Program-made: the position numbers and the translations under genes
Notes under the pieces: generated by a model
Told to the model about the DNA's origin: nothing
What the model saw: only the letters and a program-made list of their open reading frames with translations
The model's database searches: none
NCBI GenBank assembly: GCA_003453595.1
Contig: DMOG01000001.1
Location: 1 to 55,520 of the forward strand
DNA length: 55,520 nt
Reading direction: 5' to 3'
Origin: Candidatus Uhrbacteria bacterium
Lineage (GTDB): Bacteria > Patescibacteriota > Patescibacteriia > UBA9934
Part shown: positions 30,066 to 38,968 of the stretch, in pieces
How positions within the stretch are numbered: the stretch's first letter is position 1
Layout: the number at the start of each line of letters is the position of its first letter

Positions 30066-33044
30066 ATGAGTCAAAACCTTTTGGAAAACTTAAATCCTCA
30101 GCAACTTGAGTCTGTTATGCATGATCAGGGGCCTTTGATGATCATTGCTGGTGCTGGAACCGGGAAAACTACTGTTATCACCCAGCGGATAGCTTGGTTA
30201 ATTGAGCAAGGAAAAGCCAAACCCGAGGAAGTGTTGGCTCTGACTTTTACTGAAAAAGCAGCTACCGAGATGGAAGAGCGAGTTGATCAGCTTTTGCCAA
30301 TTGGCTATGTACAAATGTGGATTTCAACCTTTCACGCCTTTTGCGAGCGTATTTTGCGTGAACACGCACTGGATATCGGCATACCACATGAGTTTACTTT
30401 ACTTGATGAAGTTGATACCTACCTCTTAATGCGAAAAAACTTTGACCGCTTTGAGCTTGATTATTATCGCCCAAAATCAAACCCAACTCGTTTTATCAAA
30501 GCTCTTTTGCAACATTTCTCCCGCATTAAAGACGAAATGGTAACACCAGAGCAATATTTGAAATTTGCCGAAGATCTGCGGGCAGATCTTGATATTACCG
30601 AGGGGATCAAACAAATAAAAGGCAACACCCCTAAATCCCCACTTGGGAATGGGGGAAGCGAGGTATCAAAGGATCAACAGGCTCAGATTGATGAGGTTGA
30701 TCGGATTAGTGAACTAGCTAATGCTTATCATATATATCAACAAATATTGCTGGAAAATAGTTCATTGGACTTTGCTGATCTTGTTAGCTATACAATTGAA
30801 CTTTTTCAAAAAAGACCGGCAATTTTAAAAAAATACCAAGAGCAGTTTAAATATATTTTAGTTGACGAGTTCCAAGACACAAACTCTGCGCAATACATGC
30901 TGGTCAAACTTCTGCTAAAAGAACCAATGAACATCACGGTTGTTGGCGATGATGACCAATCAATCTATCGTTTTCGAGGCGCATCATTATCAAACATCCT
31001 TTCCTTTAGTTCTGATTTTTCAGAAGTCAAAAGAATAGTCTTAAACGAAAATTATCGAAGCTCTAATTCGGTTTTGAAATATGCCTATGACATGATTCAG
31101 AACAATAATCCGCATCGGCTTGAGCATCGTGAAAAAATAAGTAAAGAACTAAGGCCAAATCTAGGGATTGAGGGAAAAGTTGATTATGTAATTGCGTCAA
31201 ATCAAAACGAAGAGGTCGGAGATGTTATTGCAAAAATTATTTCTCTAAAGTCAGAACACGACTGCCCCTGGAACAGCTTTGCAATTCTAGTTCGTGCCAA
31301 TGACCACGCAACCCCGTTTATAGAAACCATGGACGCCTTAAACATGCCATATCGATTCTTAGCGCTTTCCGGACTCTACACTAAGCCACTGATCCTTGAT
31401 TGTCTTTCCTGGATGCGGGTAATTGATCTTCCTTATGACAGCCCATCTTTATATAGAATTTTAAGTCATCCGGAACTGGGAATTTCTCAGGACGACATTG
31501 CTAAATTATCAATGCAAAGCCGAAAAAAGGGATTAGCTCTTTTTGATACACTAGAACAAACTCCTGAGTTGTCTAACTCTGCCAAACCTAGAATTACAGA
31601 ATTTTTAGGAGCTTTAACCGAGCTAAGAACTCTTTCCAAGCGAAAACCAACATCTGAACTTTTCGTTGAAATCATTAAGCAAACTGGTATTTTTGGACTA
31701 ATCCAACAGCTTCCAGAACTAAGTCAGCAGGAACACAACAAGCTTTTGAATCAATTTTTTGATCGGATTAAGCGCTTTGAAGCTGCCAATGATGACAAGG
31801 CTCTGCATCATTTTCTTGAGGAATTTGAACATGAGCGAAGCTCTGGGGAAGCTGGCGCACTATCCTCTGACATGGAAAGTGGACCAGATGTGGTGCAAGT
31901 TATGACCATTCATGCCTCAAAAGGCCTGGAATTTCGCTTTGTCTTTGTTGTTAATATGGTGGAGCAAAGATTTCCATCACAACGAAGATCTGACCCGATA
32001 TCAATTCCCAGTGGCCTAATACAGGTTCTAACTGACCCTAATCGCGATGAGCACATCGAGGAAGAACGCAGGCTTTTTTATGTGGCCATGACCAGAGCAA
32101 AAGAGCACTTATATCTTTATTCTGCAGATGATTATGGTGGAACACGAAAGCGAAAACCGTCACGATTCTTGCAGGAGCTTGGGATCAAACCAACCGCAAT
32201 TCTGGATCTTAAAAATATTGCAGTAGAACAAGAGCCAATAAATCCAAGTTCACAAATTGTTCATACTTTGCCAAATGCTATTAGCTTTACCCAAATTGCC
32301 GCATTTGCTAATTGTCCACTGCAGTATAAGTTTGCTCACATTTTGCGAGTCCCTGTTTTTGGCAAACATCAAATGAGCTTTGGAAAAACCATGCATAATG
32401 CTCTTGAACAGTTTTGCAAAGCCTATATCGAAACTCAAAGTCTTGAACAAACATCACTACTTAAGACAGCCGAGCATTGTATTAGTCCGATCCCATCAGA
32501 GGAACAACTGCTTGAGTTTTATTATCAATGTTGGATTGATGAGTGGTATCCTGATGATGAAGTTAGAGAGGAATATCGTCAAAAGGGAAGAGATAAGCTA
32601 ATTGAATATCGGGCAATAATCGATATATCTCGACCAAAAATTGAATTTTTGGAAAAAGACTTTACCTTGAAAATTGGAGATATTTCCATGAAAGGTCGCA
32701 TCGACAGAATCGACAAACTTAATGATGGTTATGAAATTGTTGACTATAAAACTGGAAATCCAAAGACAAAATTAGACTGGGATGAGAAAAAGCAGCTTGT
32801 GCTTTATGCTCTTGCCTGTGAAAGGTGCTTTGATCCGGCTTTAGAGGTTAAAAAAGTTACTTATCATTATCTCGAAGATAATACATCATTATCATTCATG
32901 CCGTCTGATAAAGATAAGCAAAAGCTCATTGATGAGGTTATATCTGCAGTTGAAACTATGCGCCAAAGTACTTTTGATCCAACTCCGGGATTCCACTGTC
33001 AGTATTGCGACTTCCGCGACATCTGCGAATTTAGCGACTTTTAA
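30066..33044 (+). CDS. UvrD/PcrA-like helicase fused to an AddB/RecB-like nuclease
   Basis: A 992-residue superfamily 1 helicase-nuclease. Helicase motifs in order: AGAGTGKTT (near 28), ILVDEFQDTN (near 268), VVGDDDQSIYRFRGA, NENYRSSNSVL, VMTIHASKGLEF and RRLFYVAMTRAKEHLY. From about residue 740 a PD-(D/E)xK nuclease follows: ISFTQIAAFANCPLQYK, GRIDRIDKLNDGYEIVDYKT and a C-terminal CQYCDFRDIC. Those Cys with the earlier CPLQYK Cys fit an AddB-type iron-sulfur cluster. It probably processes DNA ends for recombination, as AddAB or RecBCD does. Residues ~186-199 (NTPKSPLGNGG region) are encoded by an inserted palindromic repeat. Confidence 0.93.
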   Translation: MSQNLLENLNPQQLESVMHDQGPLMIIAGAGTGKTTVITQRIAWLIEQGKAKPEEVLALTFTEKAATEMEERVDQLLPIGYVQMWISTFHAFCERILREHALDIGIPHEFTLLDEVDTYLLMRKNFDRFELDYYRPKSNPTRFIKALLQHFSRIKDEMVTPEQYLKFAEDLRADLDITEGIKQIKGNTPKSPLGNGGSEVSKDQQAQIDEVDRISELANAYHIYQQILLENSSLDFADLVSYTIELFQKRPAILKKYQEQFKYILVDEFQDTNSAQYMLVKLLLKEPMNITVVGDDDQSIYRFRGASLSNILSFSSDFSEVKRIVLNENYRSSNSVLKYAYDMIQNNNPHRLEHREKISKELRPNLGIEGKVDYVIASNQNEEVGDVIAKIISLKSEHDCPWNSFAILVRANDHATPFIETMDALNMPYRFLALSGLYTKPLILDCLSWMRVIDLPYDSPSLYRILSHPELGISQDDIAKLSMQSRKKGLALFDTLEQTPELSNSAKPRITEFLGALTELRTLSKRKPTSELFVEIIKQTGIFGLIQQLPELSQQEHNKLLNQFFDRIKRFEAANDDKALHHFLEEFEHERSSGEAGALSSDMESGPDVVQVMTIHASKGLEFRFVFVVNMVEQRFPSQRRSDPISIPSGLIQVLTDPNRDEHIEEERRLFYVAMTRAKEHLYLYSADDYGGTRKRKPSRFLQELGIKPTAILDLKNIAVEQEPINPSSQIVHTLPNAISFTQIAAFANCPLQYKFAHILRVPVFGKHQMSFGKTMHNALEQFCKAYIETQSLEQTSLLKTAEHCISPIPSEEQLLEFYYQCWIDEWYPDDEVREEYRQKGRDKLIEYRAIIDISRPKIEFLEKDFTLKIGDISMKGRIDRIDKLNDGYEIVDYKTGNPKTKLDWDEKKQLVLYALACERCFDPALEVKKVTYHYLEDNTSLSFMPSDKDKQKLIDEVISAVETMRQSTFDPTPGFHCQYCDFRDICEFSDF
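30625..30658 (+). repeat. Palindromic repeat inserted in frame in the uvrD-like gene
   Basis: ACACCCCTAAATCCCC then ACTTGGGAAT then GGGG forms a C-rich/G-rich hairpin of the same style as the elements at 17391 and 44493. It adds about 11-14 residues without breaking the frame. Confidence 0.6.
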
Positions 33045-33096
33045 CCACTTATACTTCCTCTACCTCATTTACCACTTTTACCCCCTATTTTTGCCC
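33045..33096 (+). repeat. Pyrimidine-rich leader before the DUF721 gene
   Basis: A tract nearly free of G, with units such as TACCACTTTTACCCCC, ends at the ATG at 33097. No Shine-Dalgarno site. Confidence 0.5.
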
Positions 33097-33489
33097 ATGT
33101 CCTGGAACAAACCAACATACAAACTTCCAAAAAAGGCTGATCGACCCTTTCGTAAAAATGCCGTTTTGATGGGAAATCTGGTTTCAGATACTCTGGCACG
33201 ACATGGAATTGGAGCACAAGTCAAAGCAGCGATGATTGTTCGCGAAGGAAATTTAATACTAAACGAATTAATCGAAACAACTTTGCGCCAGGATTTTCGA
33301 GTTATATCGTTTGTAAGAGGGAACTTAACAATTACTTGTCGCCATAGCGCTTCTGGTCATTTAATGACTTCACTAAGAGCAGAATTACAAAATAGTATTG
33401 AACAAAGAGTACCAGACGCTATAATTTCTGAAATTTATATTAGGATTGATCCACACGCTGTCGATCATTCTGCCGAAAGCTTGGTATAA
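33097..33489 (+). CDS. DUF721 (DciA-like) protein
   Basis: A 130-residue protein. The C-terminal half follows the DUF721 pattern: short strand (NLTITCRHSASGHLMTSL), amphipathic helix (RAELQNSIEQRVPD) and strand (IISEIYIRI). DUF721 includes DciA, which loads the replicative helicase in many bacteria that lack DnaC. The N-terminus is Lys-rich and probably DNA-binding. The frame extends far upstream into the helicase gene, but the ATG at 33097 fits the domain. Assignment is by pattern only and could be wrong. Confidence 0.6.
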   Translation: MSWNKPTYKLPKKADRPFRKNAVLMGNLVSDTLARHGIGAQVKAAMIVREGNLILNELIETTLRQDFRVISFVRGNLTITCRHSASGHLMTSLRAELQNSIEQRVPDAIISEIYIRIDPHAVDHSAESLV

Positions 33490-33556
33490 TGGCAATGGAT
33501 GTTTAAATTGTTGAAAATGTTTATTTAGAAAACAACAACTTAAACAATTAAACATC
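33482..33556 (+). promoter_or_regulatory. Extended -10 box and inverted repeat
   Basis: TGG-TATAAT (33482-33490) overlaps the end of the DUF721 gene. Just after it, GATGTTTAAATTGTT (33498-33512) and AACAATTAAACATC (33543-33556) are inverted repeats differing by one base. It may be the promoter and operator or leader hairpin for the gene at 33623. Confidence 0.45.
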
Positions 33557-33622
33557 TTAAACCCGCCTCATAACCTCTTTGATCTCTTTAATCCCTCCAA
33601 TCCTCTCAATCCCATCGCCACT
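33557..33622 (+). repeat. Pyrimidine-rich leader
   Basis: A tract with repeating units like AACCTCTTTGATCTCTTTAA and CCTCCAATCCTCTCAATCCC ends just before the ATG at 33623. Confidence 0.5.
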
Positions 33623-34015
33623 ATGTCTGTAAAACAATATATCTTATTTCTGGCTTCAGGAACTGCTCTCACTGCCTGTGCCTGGTTTATTGTCCTAATT
33701 AGCATTAATCCTGTCTCCTCTGGTGTATTTGGCTTTTTGGCGTTTTATGTGGCTCTGTTTTTAGCATTAATGGGTTTTTTCTCAACCATCGCCACAATCC
33801 TTCGCATTATCCGCAAAAAACATGTAACTACTGAGGCAATGATAAAAGTGTCATTACGCCAAGGACTTTTACTGGCAATTCTTTTTGAAGGCGCATTAAT
33901 CCTTGTTTCAAAAGGATATTTATCAATTCCTCTACTATTGCTTCTCATTCTAATCATTTCGATTATTGAATTTATTGCTCTTTCTTTTGAAACTGGCTCC
34001 CACAAGAGCTCTTGA
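33623..34015 (+). CDS. Four-helix membrane protein upstream of mreB
   Basis: A 130-residue protein with four hydrophobic segments (about residues 8-27, 34-60, 80-98 and 102-122) and a basic cytoplasmic loop, IRRKKKHVT-like (IIRKKHVTTEAM). The family is unknown. It overlaps the mreB promoter and ends just upstream of mreB, so a link to cell envelope growth is possible from context only. Confidence 0.65.
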   Translation: MSVKQYILFLASGTALTACAWFIVLISINPVSSGVFGFLAFYVALFLALMGFFSTIATILRIIRKKHVTTEAMIKVSLRQGLLLAILFEGALILVSKGYLSIPLLLLLILIISIIEFIALSFETGSHKSS

Positions 34016-34040
34016 AGGATAATACTTCATGGGATAAAAT
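34012..34040 (+). promoter_or_regulatory. Promoter of the mreBCD-PBP2 operon
   Basis: TTGAAG (34012-34017), a 17-nt spacer and TAAAAT (34035-34040). It lies at the end of the upstream gene and 19 nt before the chosen mreB ATG. Confidence 0.65.
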
Positions 34041-34059
34041 AGAGGTTCAAGAAGCACCT

Positions 34060-35112
34060 ATGTTGAACACATTTTTTGGTCGTTTTTCTGAAGATATTGG
34101 AATAGACTTAGGAACCGAAAATACCCTTCTTTATGTTAAAGGAAAGGGGATTGTTATTAATGAACCTTCCATAGTTTCCATCAATCAAAGAACCAATCAA
34201 ATCGTAGCTGTTGGCCATAGCGCCAAAGACATGCTAGGAAAAACCCCTCCACACATTCGAACATCCAGACCTTTAACCAAAGGTGTAGTGTCAGACTTTG
34301 AGGTAACAGAAAAAATGCTCAAATTCTTTATTGATCAAATTCACGACGATAAATTTACAATTGTTCCTCGACCAAGAGTTATTATCGGTGTTCCGCTAGA
34401 AATCACAGAGGTTGAGCGCAAGGCTGTGGAAGACGCAGTAATCAGTGCTGGTGCTCGAAAAGTTATTCTAGTTGAAGAACCAATGGCCGCAGCTATTGGT
34501 GCCCGCTTGCCAGTCTCAGAATCAATTGGAAATATGATCGTGGACATCGGCGGTGGCACAACCGAAATCGCTGTCTTATCACTTAACGGCGTAGTGACAT
34601 GGAAATCGCTTTCCATAGCTGGTGACGAAATGACAAAGAATATAACACAATATATTCGCGATGTTTTCAACCTTTTAATAGGTGATAAGGTCGCAGAGAT
34701 GGTTAAATTTAGAATTGGTAATGCAGTGGCTTTTGATCAAATAATTAACATTGAAGTCCGTGGCCGCGACCTGATGACTGGTTTACCAAAAGAAATACTA
34801 GTATCAGACGGTCAGGCCCGTGAGGCATTACAAAAGTCGATCAAGATGATTATTGAAAATGTTAAATCAACTCTTGAGCTCACACCACCTGAGTTGGTGG
34901 CTGACATTTATGAACGAGGAATCATTCTCTGTGGTGGAGGGTCCCTGCTAAGAGGTATCGATCAAATAATTTCCAAAGAAACTGATGTACCGGTTAGAAT
35001 CGCAGAAGATCCACTAACAACTGTGGTTAGAGGAACTGGCGCTTTACTAGAAGACGAACAATTACTTAATGAAATAGCTCTACCTTCAACATCAGACGAG
35101 CCATACGCATAG
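34060..35112 (+). CDS. mreB: Rod-shape actin homologue MreB
   Basis: A 350-residue actin-like ATPase that guides cell-wall synthesis along the inner membrane face. Phosphate-1 site is EDIGIDLGTENTLLYVKGKG and the adenosine and phosphate-2 regions are NMIVDIGGGTTEIAVLSL and GIILCGGGSLLRGID. The N-terminal MLNTFFGRF is an amphipathic membrane-binding helix. The frame extends upstream to a TTG at 34012, but a promoter lies there, so I start at the ATG at 34060. It heads an operon with mreC, mreD and PBP2. Confidence 0.96.
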   Translation: MLNTFFGRFSEDIGIDLGTENTLLYVKGKGIVINEPSIVSINQRTNQIVAVGHSAKDMLGKTPPHIRTSRPLTKGVVSDFEVTEKMLKFFIDQIHDDKFTIVPRPRVIIGVPLEITEVERKAVEDAVISAGARKVILVEEPMAAAIGARLPVSESIGNMIVDIGGGTTEIAVLSLNGVVTWKSLSIAGDEMTKNITQYIRDVFNLLIGDKVAEMVKFRIGNAVAFDQIINIEVRGRDLMTGLPKEILVSDGQAREALQKSIKMIIENVKSTLELTPPELVADIYERGIILCGGGSLLRGIDQIISKETDVPVRIAEDPLTTVVRGTGALLEDEQLLNEIALPSTSDEPYA

Positions 35113-35117
35113 AACAC

Positions 35118-35948
35118 ATGCCTCTTCTTGCGCAAAAGCAATCATCAAAGACAACAAAGCCGGTACGCATAATCAGTACTATCACCTTTGTTATTTTTTT
35201 CTTATTTATTATATTTTCATGGACTCCAGCATCGATTGTGCTAGAAAAAACACAACACATACTTTATTCAACAAGTAGTTCATTGAATACATTTATTGTT
35301 CAAATATTTTCACCATCTGATTCGCTTAACTCGCAAATAAATTATTACCAAGAGCTGGCTGCAAATTCTGTATCAAGTCAAACAGAGACGGCTCAGCTTA
35401 AACGGCGTGTTAAAGAGCTTGAAGAACTACTAGGATACCAACAATCAGTTGAATATAAAACAATTGCCGCCAAAGTCTTGTCATACGCCCCGTCTGAACA
35501 ACTCACTTTACTTATTGATCAAGGATTTCATGATGGTGTAAAAACCGGGTTAGCCGTTGTTATTAATACTGGATTTTTAATCGGAACCATTGATTCAGTT
35601 TCTGAATATACTTCTACAGTTCGGCTACTAGAAGACCCGCAAAGCTCCATCCCAGTATCAATTATCAACGGAGAATCAACCAGCGGAATGCTAAATGGTG
35701 AGGAAGGATTTCTACTTCATATGTATTTCATTCCTCATGACCGAATTTTATCAATCGGTGACATAATCGTAACTTCTAATCTCTATGAGCGCATTCCAAA
35801 TGAACTACCAATTGGAACTATCCACGAAATTATTCTGGATGAAACTTCTCCATTTCAAGAAGCTTTAGTTGAGCCACTATATAGCACATCTGAATATTCT
35901 AATGTTCTGATTATTGACACAACATCGGTGCGCATTTATGAAGAGTAG
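35118..35948 (+). CDS. mreC: Rod-shape-determining protein MreC
   Basis: A 276-residue membrane-anchored protein. One N-terminal membrane helix (about residues 17-38), a periplasmic-side coiled coil (about 70-100, TETAQLKRRVKELEELLG) and the MreC beta domains follow (VLSYAPSEQLTLLIDQGFHD, GFLIGTIDSV). It scaffolds PBP2 and other wall enzymes. It begins 5 nt after mreB and overlaps mreD by 11 nt. Confidence 0.92.
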   Translation: MPLLAQKQSSKTTKPVRIISTITFVIFFLFIIFSWTPASIVLEKTQHILYSTSSSLNTFIVQIFSPSDSLNSQINYYQELAANSVSSQTETAQLKRRVKELEELLGYQQSVEYKTIAAKVLSYAPSEQLTLLIDQGFHDGVKTGLAVVINTGFLIGTIDSVSEYTSTVRLLEDPQSSIPVSIINGESTSGMLNGEEGFLLHMYFIPHDRILSIGDIIVTSNLYERIPNELPIGTIHEIILDETSPFQEALVEPLYSTSEYSNVLIIDTTSVRIYEE

Positions 35949-36426
35949 TTTTATTTTTTTATTACTAATCATTTCATGTGTAATTATTGAATCATCAGTA
36001 ATTCAACCATTTTTTTATCCATTTAATCTTATATCCCTTAGCTTTATTGTTGGCGTGCTTATTTTTCATGCGTTTCCGCTTAGCTATGGCTTGTCATGGT
36101 TTATCCTTTTGCCCTTAGTGGAATCCTTTTTTGGATACTCATATATGCCATTTGTCACCTATCCTCTATTGGGAATAATTGGTTATATTCTTCTAAAAAG
36201 GTCATTTGCCCGACGATCAATATTTGGATTATTCGGTTTTGGTATCACTCTTTATACTTTAATGTTGCTAATAAATATAATTTTCGGTTTTAACTCTTTT
36301 TCTTTTTATCCCTTCTTCCAGACTTATTCTTACCAAATAGTGATTAATATTATTATATTATTTTTGGGTTTTACATTCATTCAAAGAACCTCGATTATAA
36401 ATAGCCGCGATCTTTTTCCAGGATAA
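35938..36426 (+). CDS. mreD: Rod-shape-determining membrane protein MreD
   Basis: A 162-residue protein with five or six membrane helices and little soluble sequence, at the mreD position. Sequence conservation of MreD is low, so the call rests on topology, size and gene order. I start at the ATG at 35938; a TTG at 35914 is in frame. It ends 5 nt before the PBP2 gene. Confidence 0.85.
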   Translation: MKSSFIFLLLIISCVIIESSVIQPFFYPFNLISLSFIVGVLIFHAFPLSYGLSWFILLPLVESFFGYSYMPFVTYPLLGIIGYILLKRSFARRSIFGLFGFGITLYTLMLLINIIFGFNSFSFYPFFQTYSYQIVINIIILFLGFTFIQRTSIINSRDLFPG

Positions 36427-36431
36427 GAGTT

Positions 36432-38339
36432 ATGGAAACCGAAGAAAACAACAAAAATCCATGTCCATTTCCTAATTTCGAAAGTGAATATTCTTCTATT
36501 CACAACGAATATCACGATGATATTTTTTTTGAGGAAGCATTCTCTTCGCAAAAAACAAAAGCGTCTGACCCGAACCGTTCATTTTTGCATGATACTGTTT
36601 CAAAATTCCGAACCAAGGCAGTGATTGTGGCTGTATTTTTAATTTTTGGAATTTTTCTTTGCAGAACAGCCTATCTTCAAATCATTAAAGGTGATGAATA
36701 CAAACTACTCGCTGAGGAAAATCGAGTTATCCACCATACGCTTATTTCTCAGCGAGGAATTATCTATGACCGAAACGGCATAGCATTATCTAAAAATACC
36801 CCGACATTCAATATTATTATTTCCTCTTCTATCATTAACGAACCCTTGTATCAAGATAAATTGCAGACGCTTGCCAAGCAATTATCAGTTTCCCTGGAGG
36901 AAATAAAAGAATCAACAAAAGCCATACTTAGCCCAACTGATATACTTTTTGCCAGGCATGTTTCCTATGACCAAGCACTTTCAATAATGGCTCAAAAATC
37001 CGAGTACCCTTGGATTTCCGTGGAAACAAATGCATTGCGCCAATATGTTACTGACTCAATTCCATCACTGTCCCATATACTTGGCTATACAGGAATTATA
37101 AATGAAGATGAATATTTAAATTACAAATTTGCAGGATATAGATCTTTTGATCCAATTGGAAAACAAGGACTGGAAAAACAATACGAACAATTGTTACGCG
37201 GCAACTATGGAGAAGAACTGCTAGAAGTTGATGCTATGGGAAATGTTGAGCGTATTCTTGCTAAAACAAATCCTGAAAATGGACAAAATTTGTATACAAC
37301 CCTTGACTCTAACCTTCAATCCTATATCGAGACTGTGCTTGAAGAAAGAATGAAGGGAACAAACACTGCCAAAGCATCAGTAATTGTTATGGATCCAAAC
37401 AACGGGGAAGTGCTTTCGCTTGTTTCTTGGCCTGCTTACGACGCAAACCTATTTAGCGCTGGTATTGATCAAGAATCTTATTCAAAGTTAATTGAGGATA
37501 TAAATCAACCACTTTTTCCAAGGGCCACATCTGGAGAATTCCCATCAGGATCAACCATTAAGCCGATTTATGCAGCCGCAGCATTGATCGAACACATAAT
37601 CACACCTTCAACTTCTTTTCTATCAACCGGCGGCATATGGGTAAGTGTTTGGTTTTTTCCTGACTGGAAGGCGGGTGGACATGGTGTAACAAATATTTAT
37701 CACGCTATCGCCGACTCAGTTAACACATTTTTCTATTACATCGGTGGCGGAGTTGATGATTTTGAAGGACTTGGGCTGGAGAGAATGATGGATTATTTAA
37801 AATTATTTGGATTTGGTTTAATGACTGGTATTGATCTACCTGGCGAAGCTGATGGATTTTTACCTAGCAAACAATGGAAAGAAGAAACAAAAGGTGAGCA
37901 ATGGTACATTGGAGACACATACCATGTCGCAATCGGGCAAGGAGATCTGCTGGTAACTCCGGTACAAATCACCCAAGCAATATCAGTCTTTGCCAACGGC
38001 GGCTCGCTTGTTAACCCACACTTAAACAGCGAGTTTTCAACTCAATCAACGAAAATTATTGACGATTGGACTGCTGAGGTTGTCCGGGATGCAATGCGAG
38101 AAACCGTAACCAACGGCAGTGCGACCATGCTCCAATCAGTGCCAGTGAGCGTTGCAGGAAAAACCGGAACAGCCCAGTGGTCAACTAATGGCACGCCTCA
38201 CTCATGGTTTGCTGGCTTTGCCCCATTTGATGATCCTCAAATTACTATCACCATCCTCATCGAAGAGGGAGGTGACGACTACCTAGCCGTCCCAGTAGCC
38301 CTCGACATCCTAACCTATTGGTTTTCTGCTGAGAGATGA
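36432..38339 (+). CDS. mrdA: Penicillin-binding protein 2, peptidoglycan transpeptidase
   Basis: A 635-residue class B PBP. An N-terminal cytoplasmic tail of ~60 residues precedes one membrane helix (about 63-80). The dimerisation/pedestal region contains RGIIYDRNGIALSKN. Catalytic motifs are STIK (SxxK, near residue 374), SVN (near 429) and KTGTAQ (KTG box, near 576). It crosslinks peptidoglycan during side-wall elongation. The glycosyltransferase partner RodA is not in the window. Confidence 0.95.
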   Translation: METEENNKNPCPFPNFESEYSSIHNEYHDDIFFEEAFSSQKTKASDPNRSFLHDTVSKFRTKAVIVAVFLIFGIFLCRTAYLQIIKGDEYKLLAEENRVIHHTLISQRGIIYDRNGIALSKNTPTFNIIISSSIINEPLYQDKLQTLAKQLSVSLEEIKESTKAILSPTDILFARHVSYDQALSIMAQKSEYPWISVETNALRQYVTDSIPSLSHILGYTGIINEDEYLNYKFAGYRSFDPIGKQGLEKQYEQLLRGNYGEELLEVDAMGNVERILAKTNPENGQNLYTTLDSNLQSYIETVLEERMKGTNTAKASVIVMDPNNGEVLSLVSWPAYDANLFSAGIDQESYSKLIEDINQPLFPRATSGEFPSGSTIKPIYAAAALIEHIITPSTSFLSTGGIWVSVWFFPDWKAGGHGVTNIYHAIADSVNTFFYYIGGGVDDFEGLGLERMMDYLKLFGFGLMTGIDLPGEADGFLPSKQWKEETKGEQWYIGDTYHVAIGQGDLLVTPVQITQAISVFANGGSLVNPHLNSEFSTQSTKIIDDWTAEVVRDAMRETVTNGSATMLQSVPVSVAGKTGTAQWSTNGTPHSWFAGFAPFDDPQITITILIEEGGDDYLAVPVALDILTYWFSAER

Positions 38340-38409
38340 CGAGATAATGGATCTTTAAAATTAAATATGATATATTATTATTATTATTATAAATAATTAA
38401 AAGTAATTT

Positions 38410-38724
38410 ATGTCAAAACTTTTTGGTAAAGTATTAGCAGTGTTCTCAATTTTTCTCGCAACTGCCAGCACAGCTCTGGCTGAATGCACACTAAACGGAC
38501 AAATAGTTCCGTGTGAAGATGTACCTTCATGGATTTTTCTCTTTCCAATTTTAATATTCGTAATAAGTATTGCTTTCTTTGTTTTCTGGATATGGATGTT
38601 GGTAGATGCAATCCAAAATCAAAAAGAGGATAGACCAATGTGGATTCTGATTATTGTATTCCTAAACTTCCTTGGTTCAATAATTTACTACTTTTCTGAG
38701 AAGAGAAAACGAAACAAAAAATAA
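38410..38724 (+). CDS. Small membrane protein with a PLDc_N-like domain
   Basis: A 104-residue protein. A cleavable-looking signal peptide ends at ATASTALA-E. Two membrane helices follow (about residues 40-63 and 78-97). The second half, WIWMLVDAIQNQKEDRPMWI, with the C-terminal YYFSEKRKR, matches the phospholipase-D N-terminal (PLDc_N) membrane domain found alone in many small bacterial proteins. Function unknown. An AT-only stretch with a run of TTA units precedes it (about 38370-38395). Confidence 0.7.
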   Translation: MSKLFGKVLAVFSIFLATASTALAECTLNGQIVPCEDVPSWIFLFPILIFVISIAFFVFWIWMLVDAIQNQKEDRPMWILIIVFLNFLGSIIYYFSEKRKRNKK

Positions 38725-38754
38725 GCTCAGATCTTAAACAAAATTAAATACAGC

Positions 38755-38790
38755 AACGCACCCGTTTCTTGCGGGTGCGTACTATTTTTG
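38755..38790 (+). terminator. Rho-independent terminator
   Basis: ACGCACCCG (38756-38764) pairs with CGGGTGCGT (38772-38780), followed by a T-rich stretch. Confidence 0.85.
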
Positions 38791-38824
38791 TCAAATTAAA
38801 TAAATCTATACACAAGCGACTTTG

Positions 38825-38853
38825 TTGACCTTTTGATGGTTTGATGCTATATT
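38825..38853 (+). promoter_or_regulatory. Promoter of the second greA
   Basis: TTGACC (38825-38830), a 17-nt spacer and TATATT (38848-38853) with TG extension. A 6-bp hairpin, ACCGCC/GGCGGT (38876-38893), lies early in the leader. Confidence 0.7.
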
Positions 38854-38919
38854 TTAGCTATATAAATTAGCAAAAACCGCCAACAGAGGCGGTATTTCAT
38901 ATCTATTATTCTTACTTAT

Positions 38920-38959
38920 ATTTTTCATAGTTTGAACGATCGTTCAAACTATGAAAAAT
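38920..38959. repeat. 40-bp perfect palindrome over the greA2 leader
   Basis: The sequence is its own reverse complement over 40 bp, centred on GATC at 38938-38941; the core reads TTTGAACGATCGTTCAAA. It includes an ATG at 38951 that is in frame with greA. In DNA it could be an operator for a dimeric regulator (TetR-type sites look similar); in RNA it would form an 18-bp hairpin. Confidence 0.85.
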
Positions 38960-38968
38960 TATCATCTT

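Noticed and set aside
34012..34059. Start of MreB at a TTG at 34012
   Set aside because: The TTG is part of a -35 box (TTGAAG), and MreB proteins begin near the amphipathic MLNTFFGRF segment.
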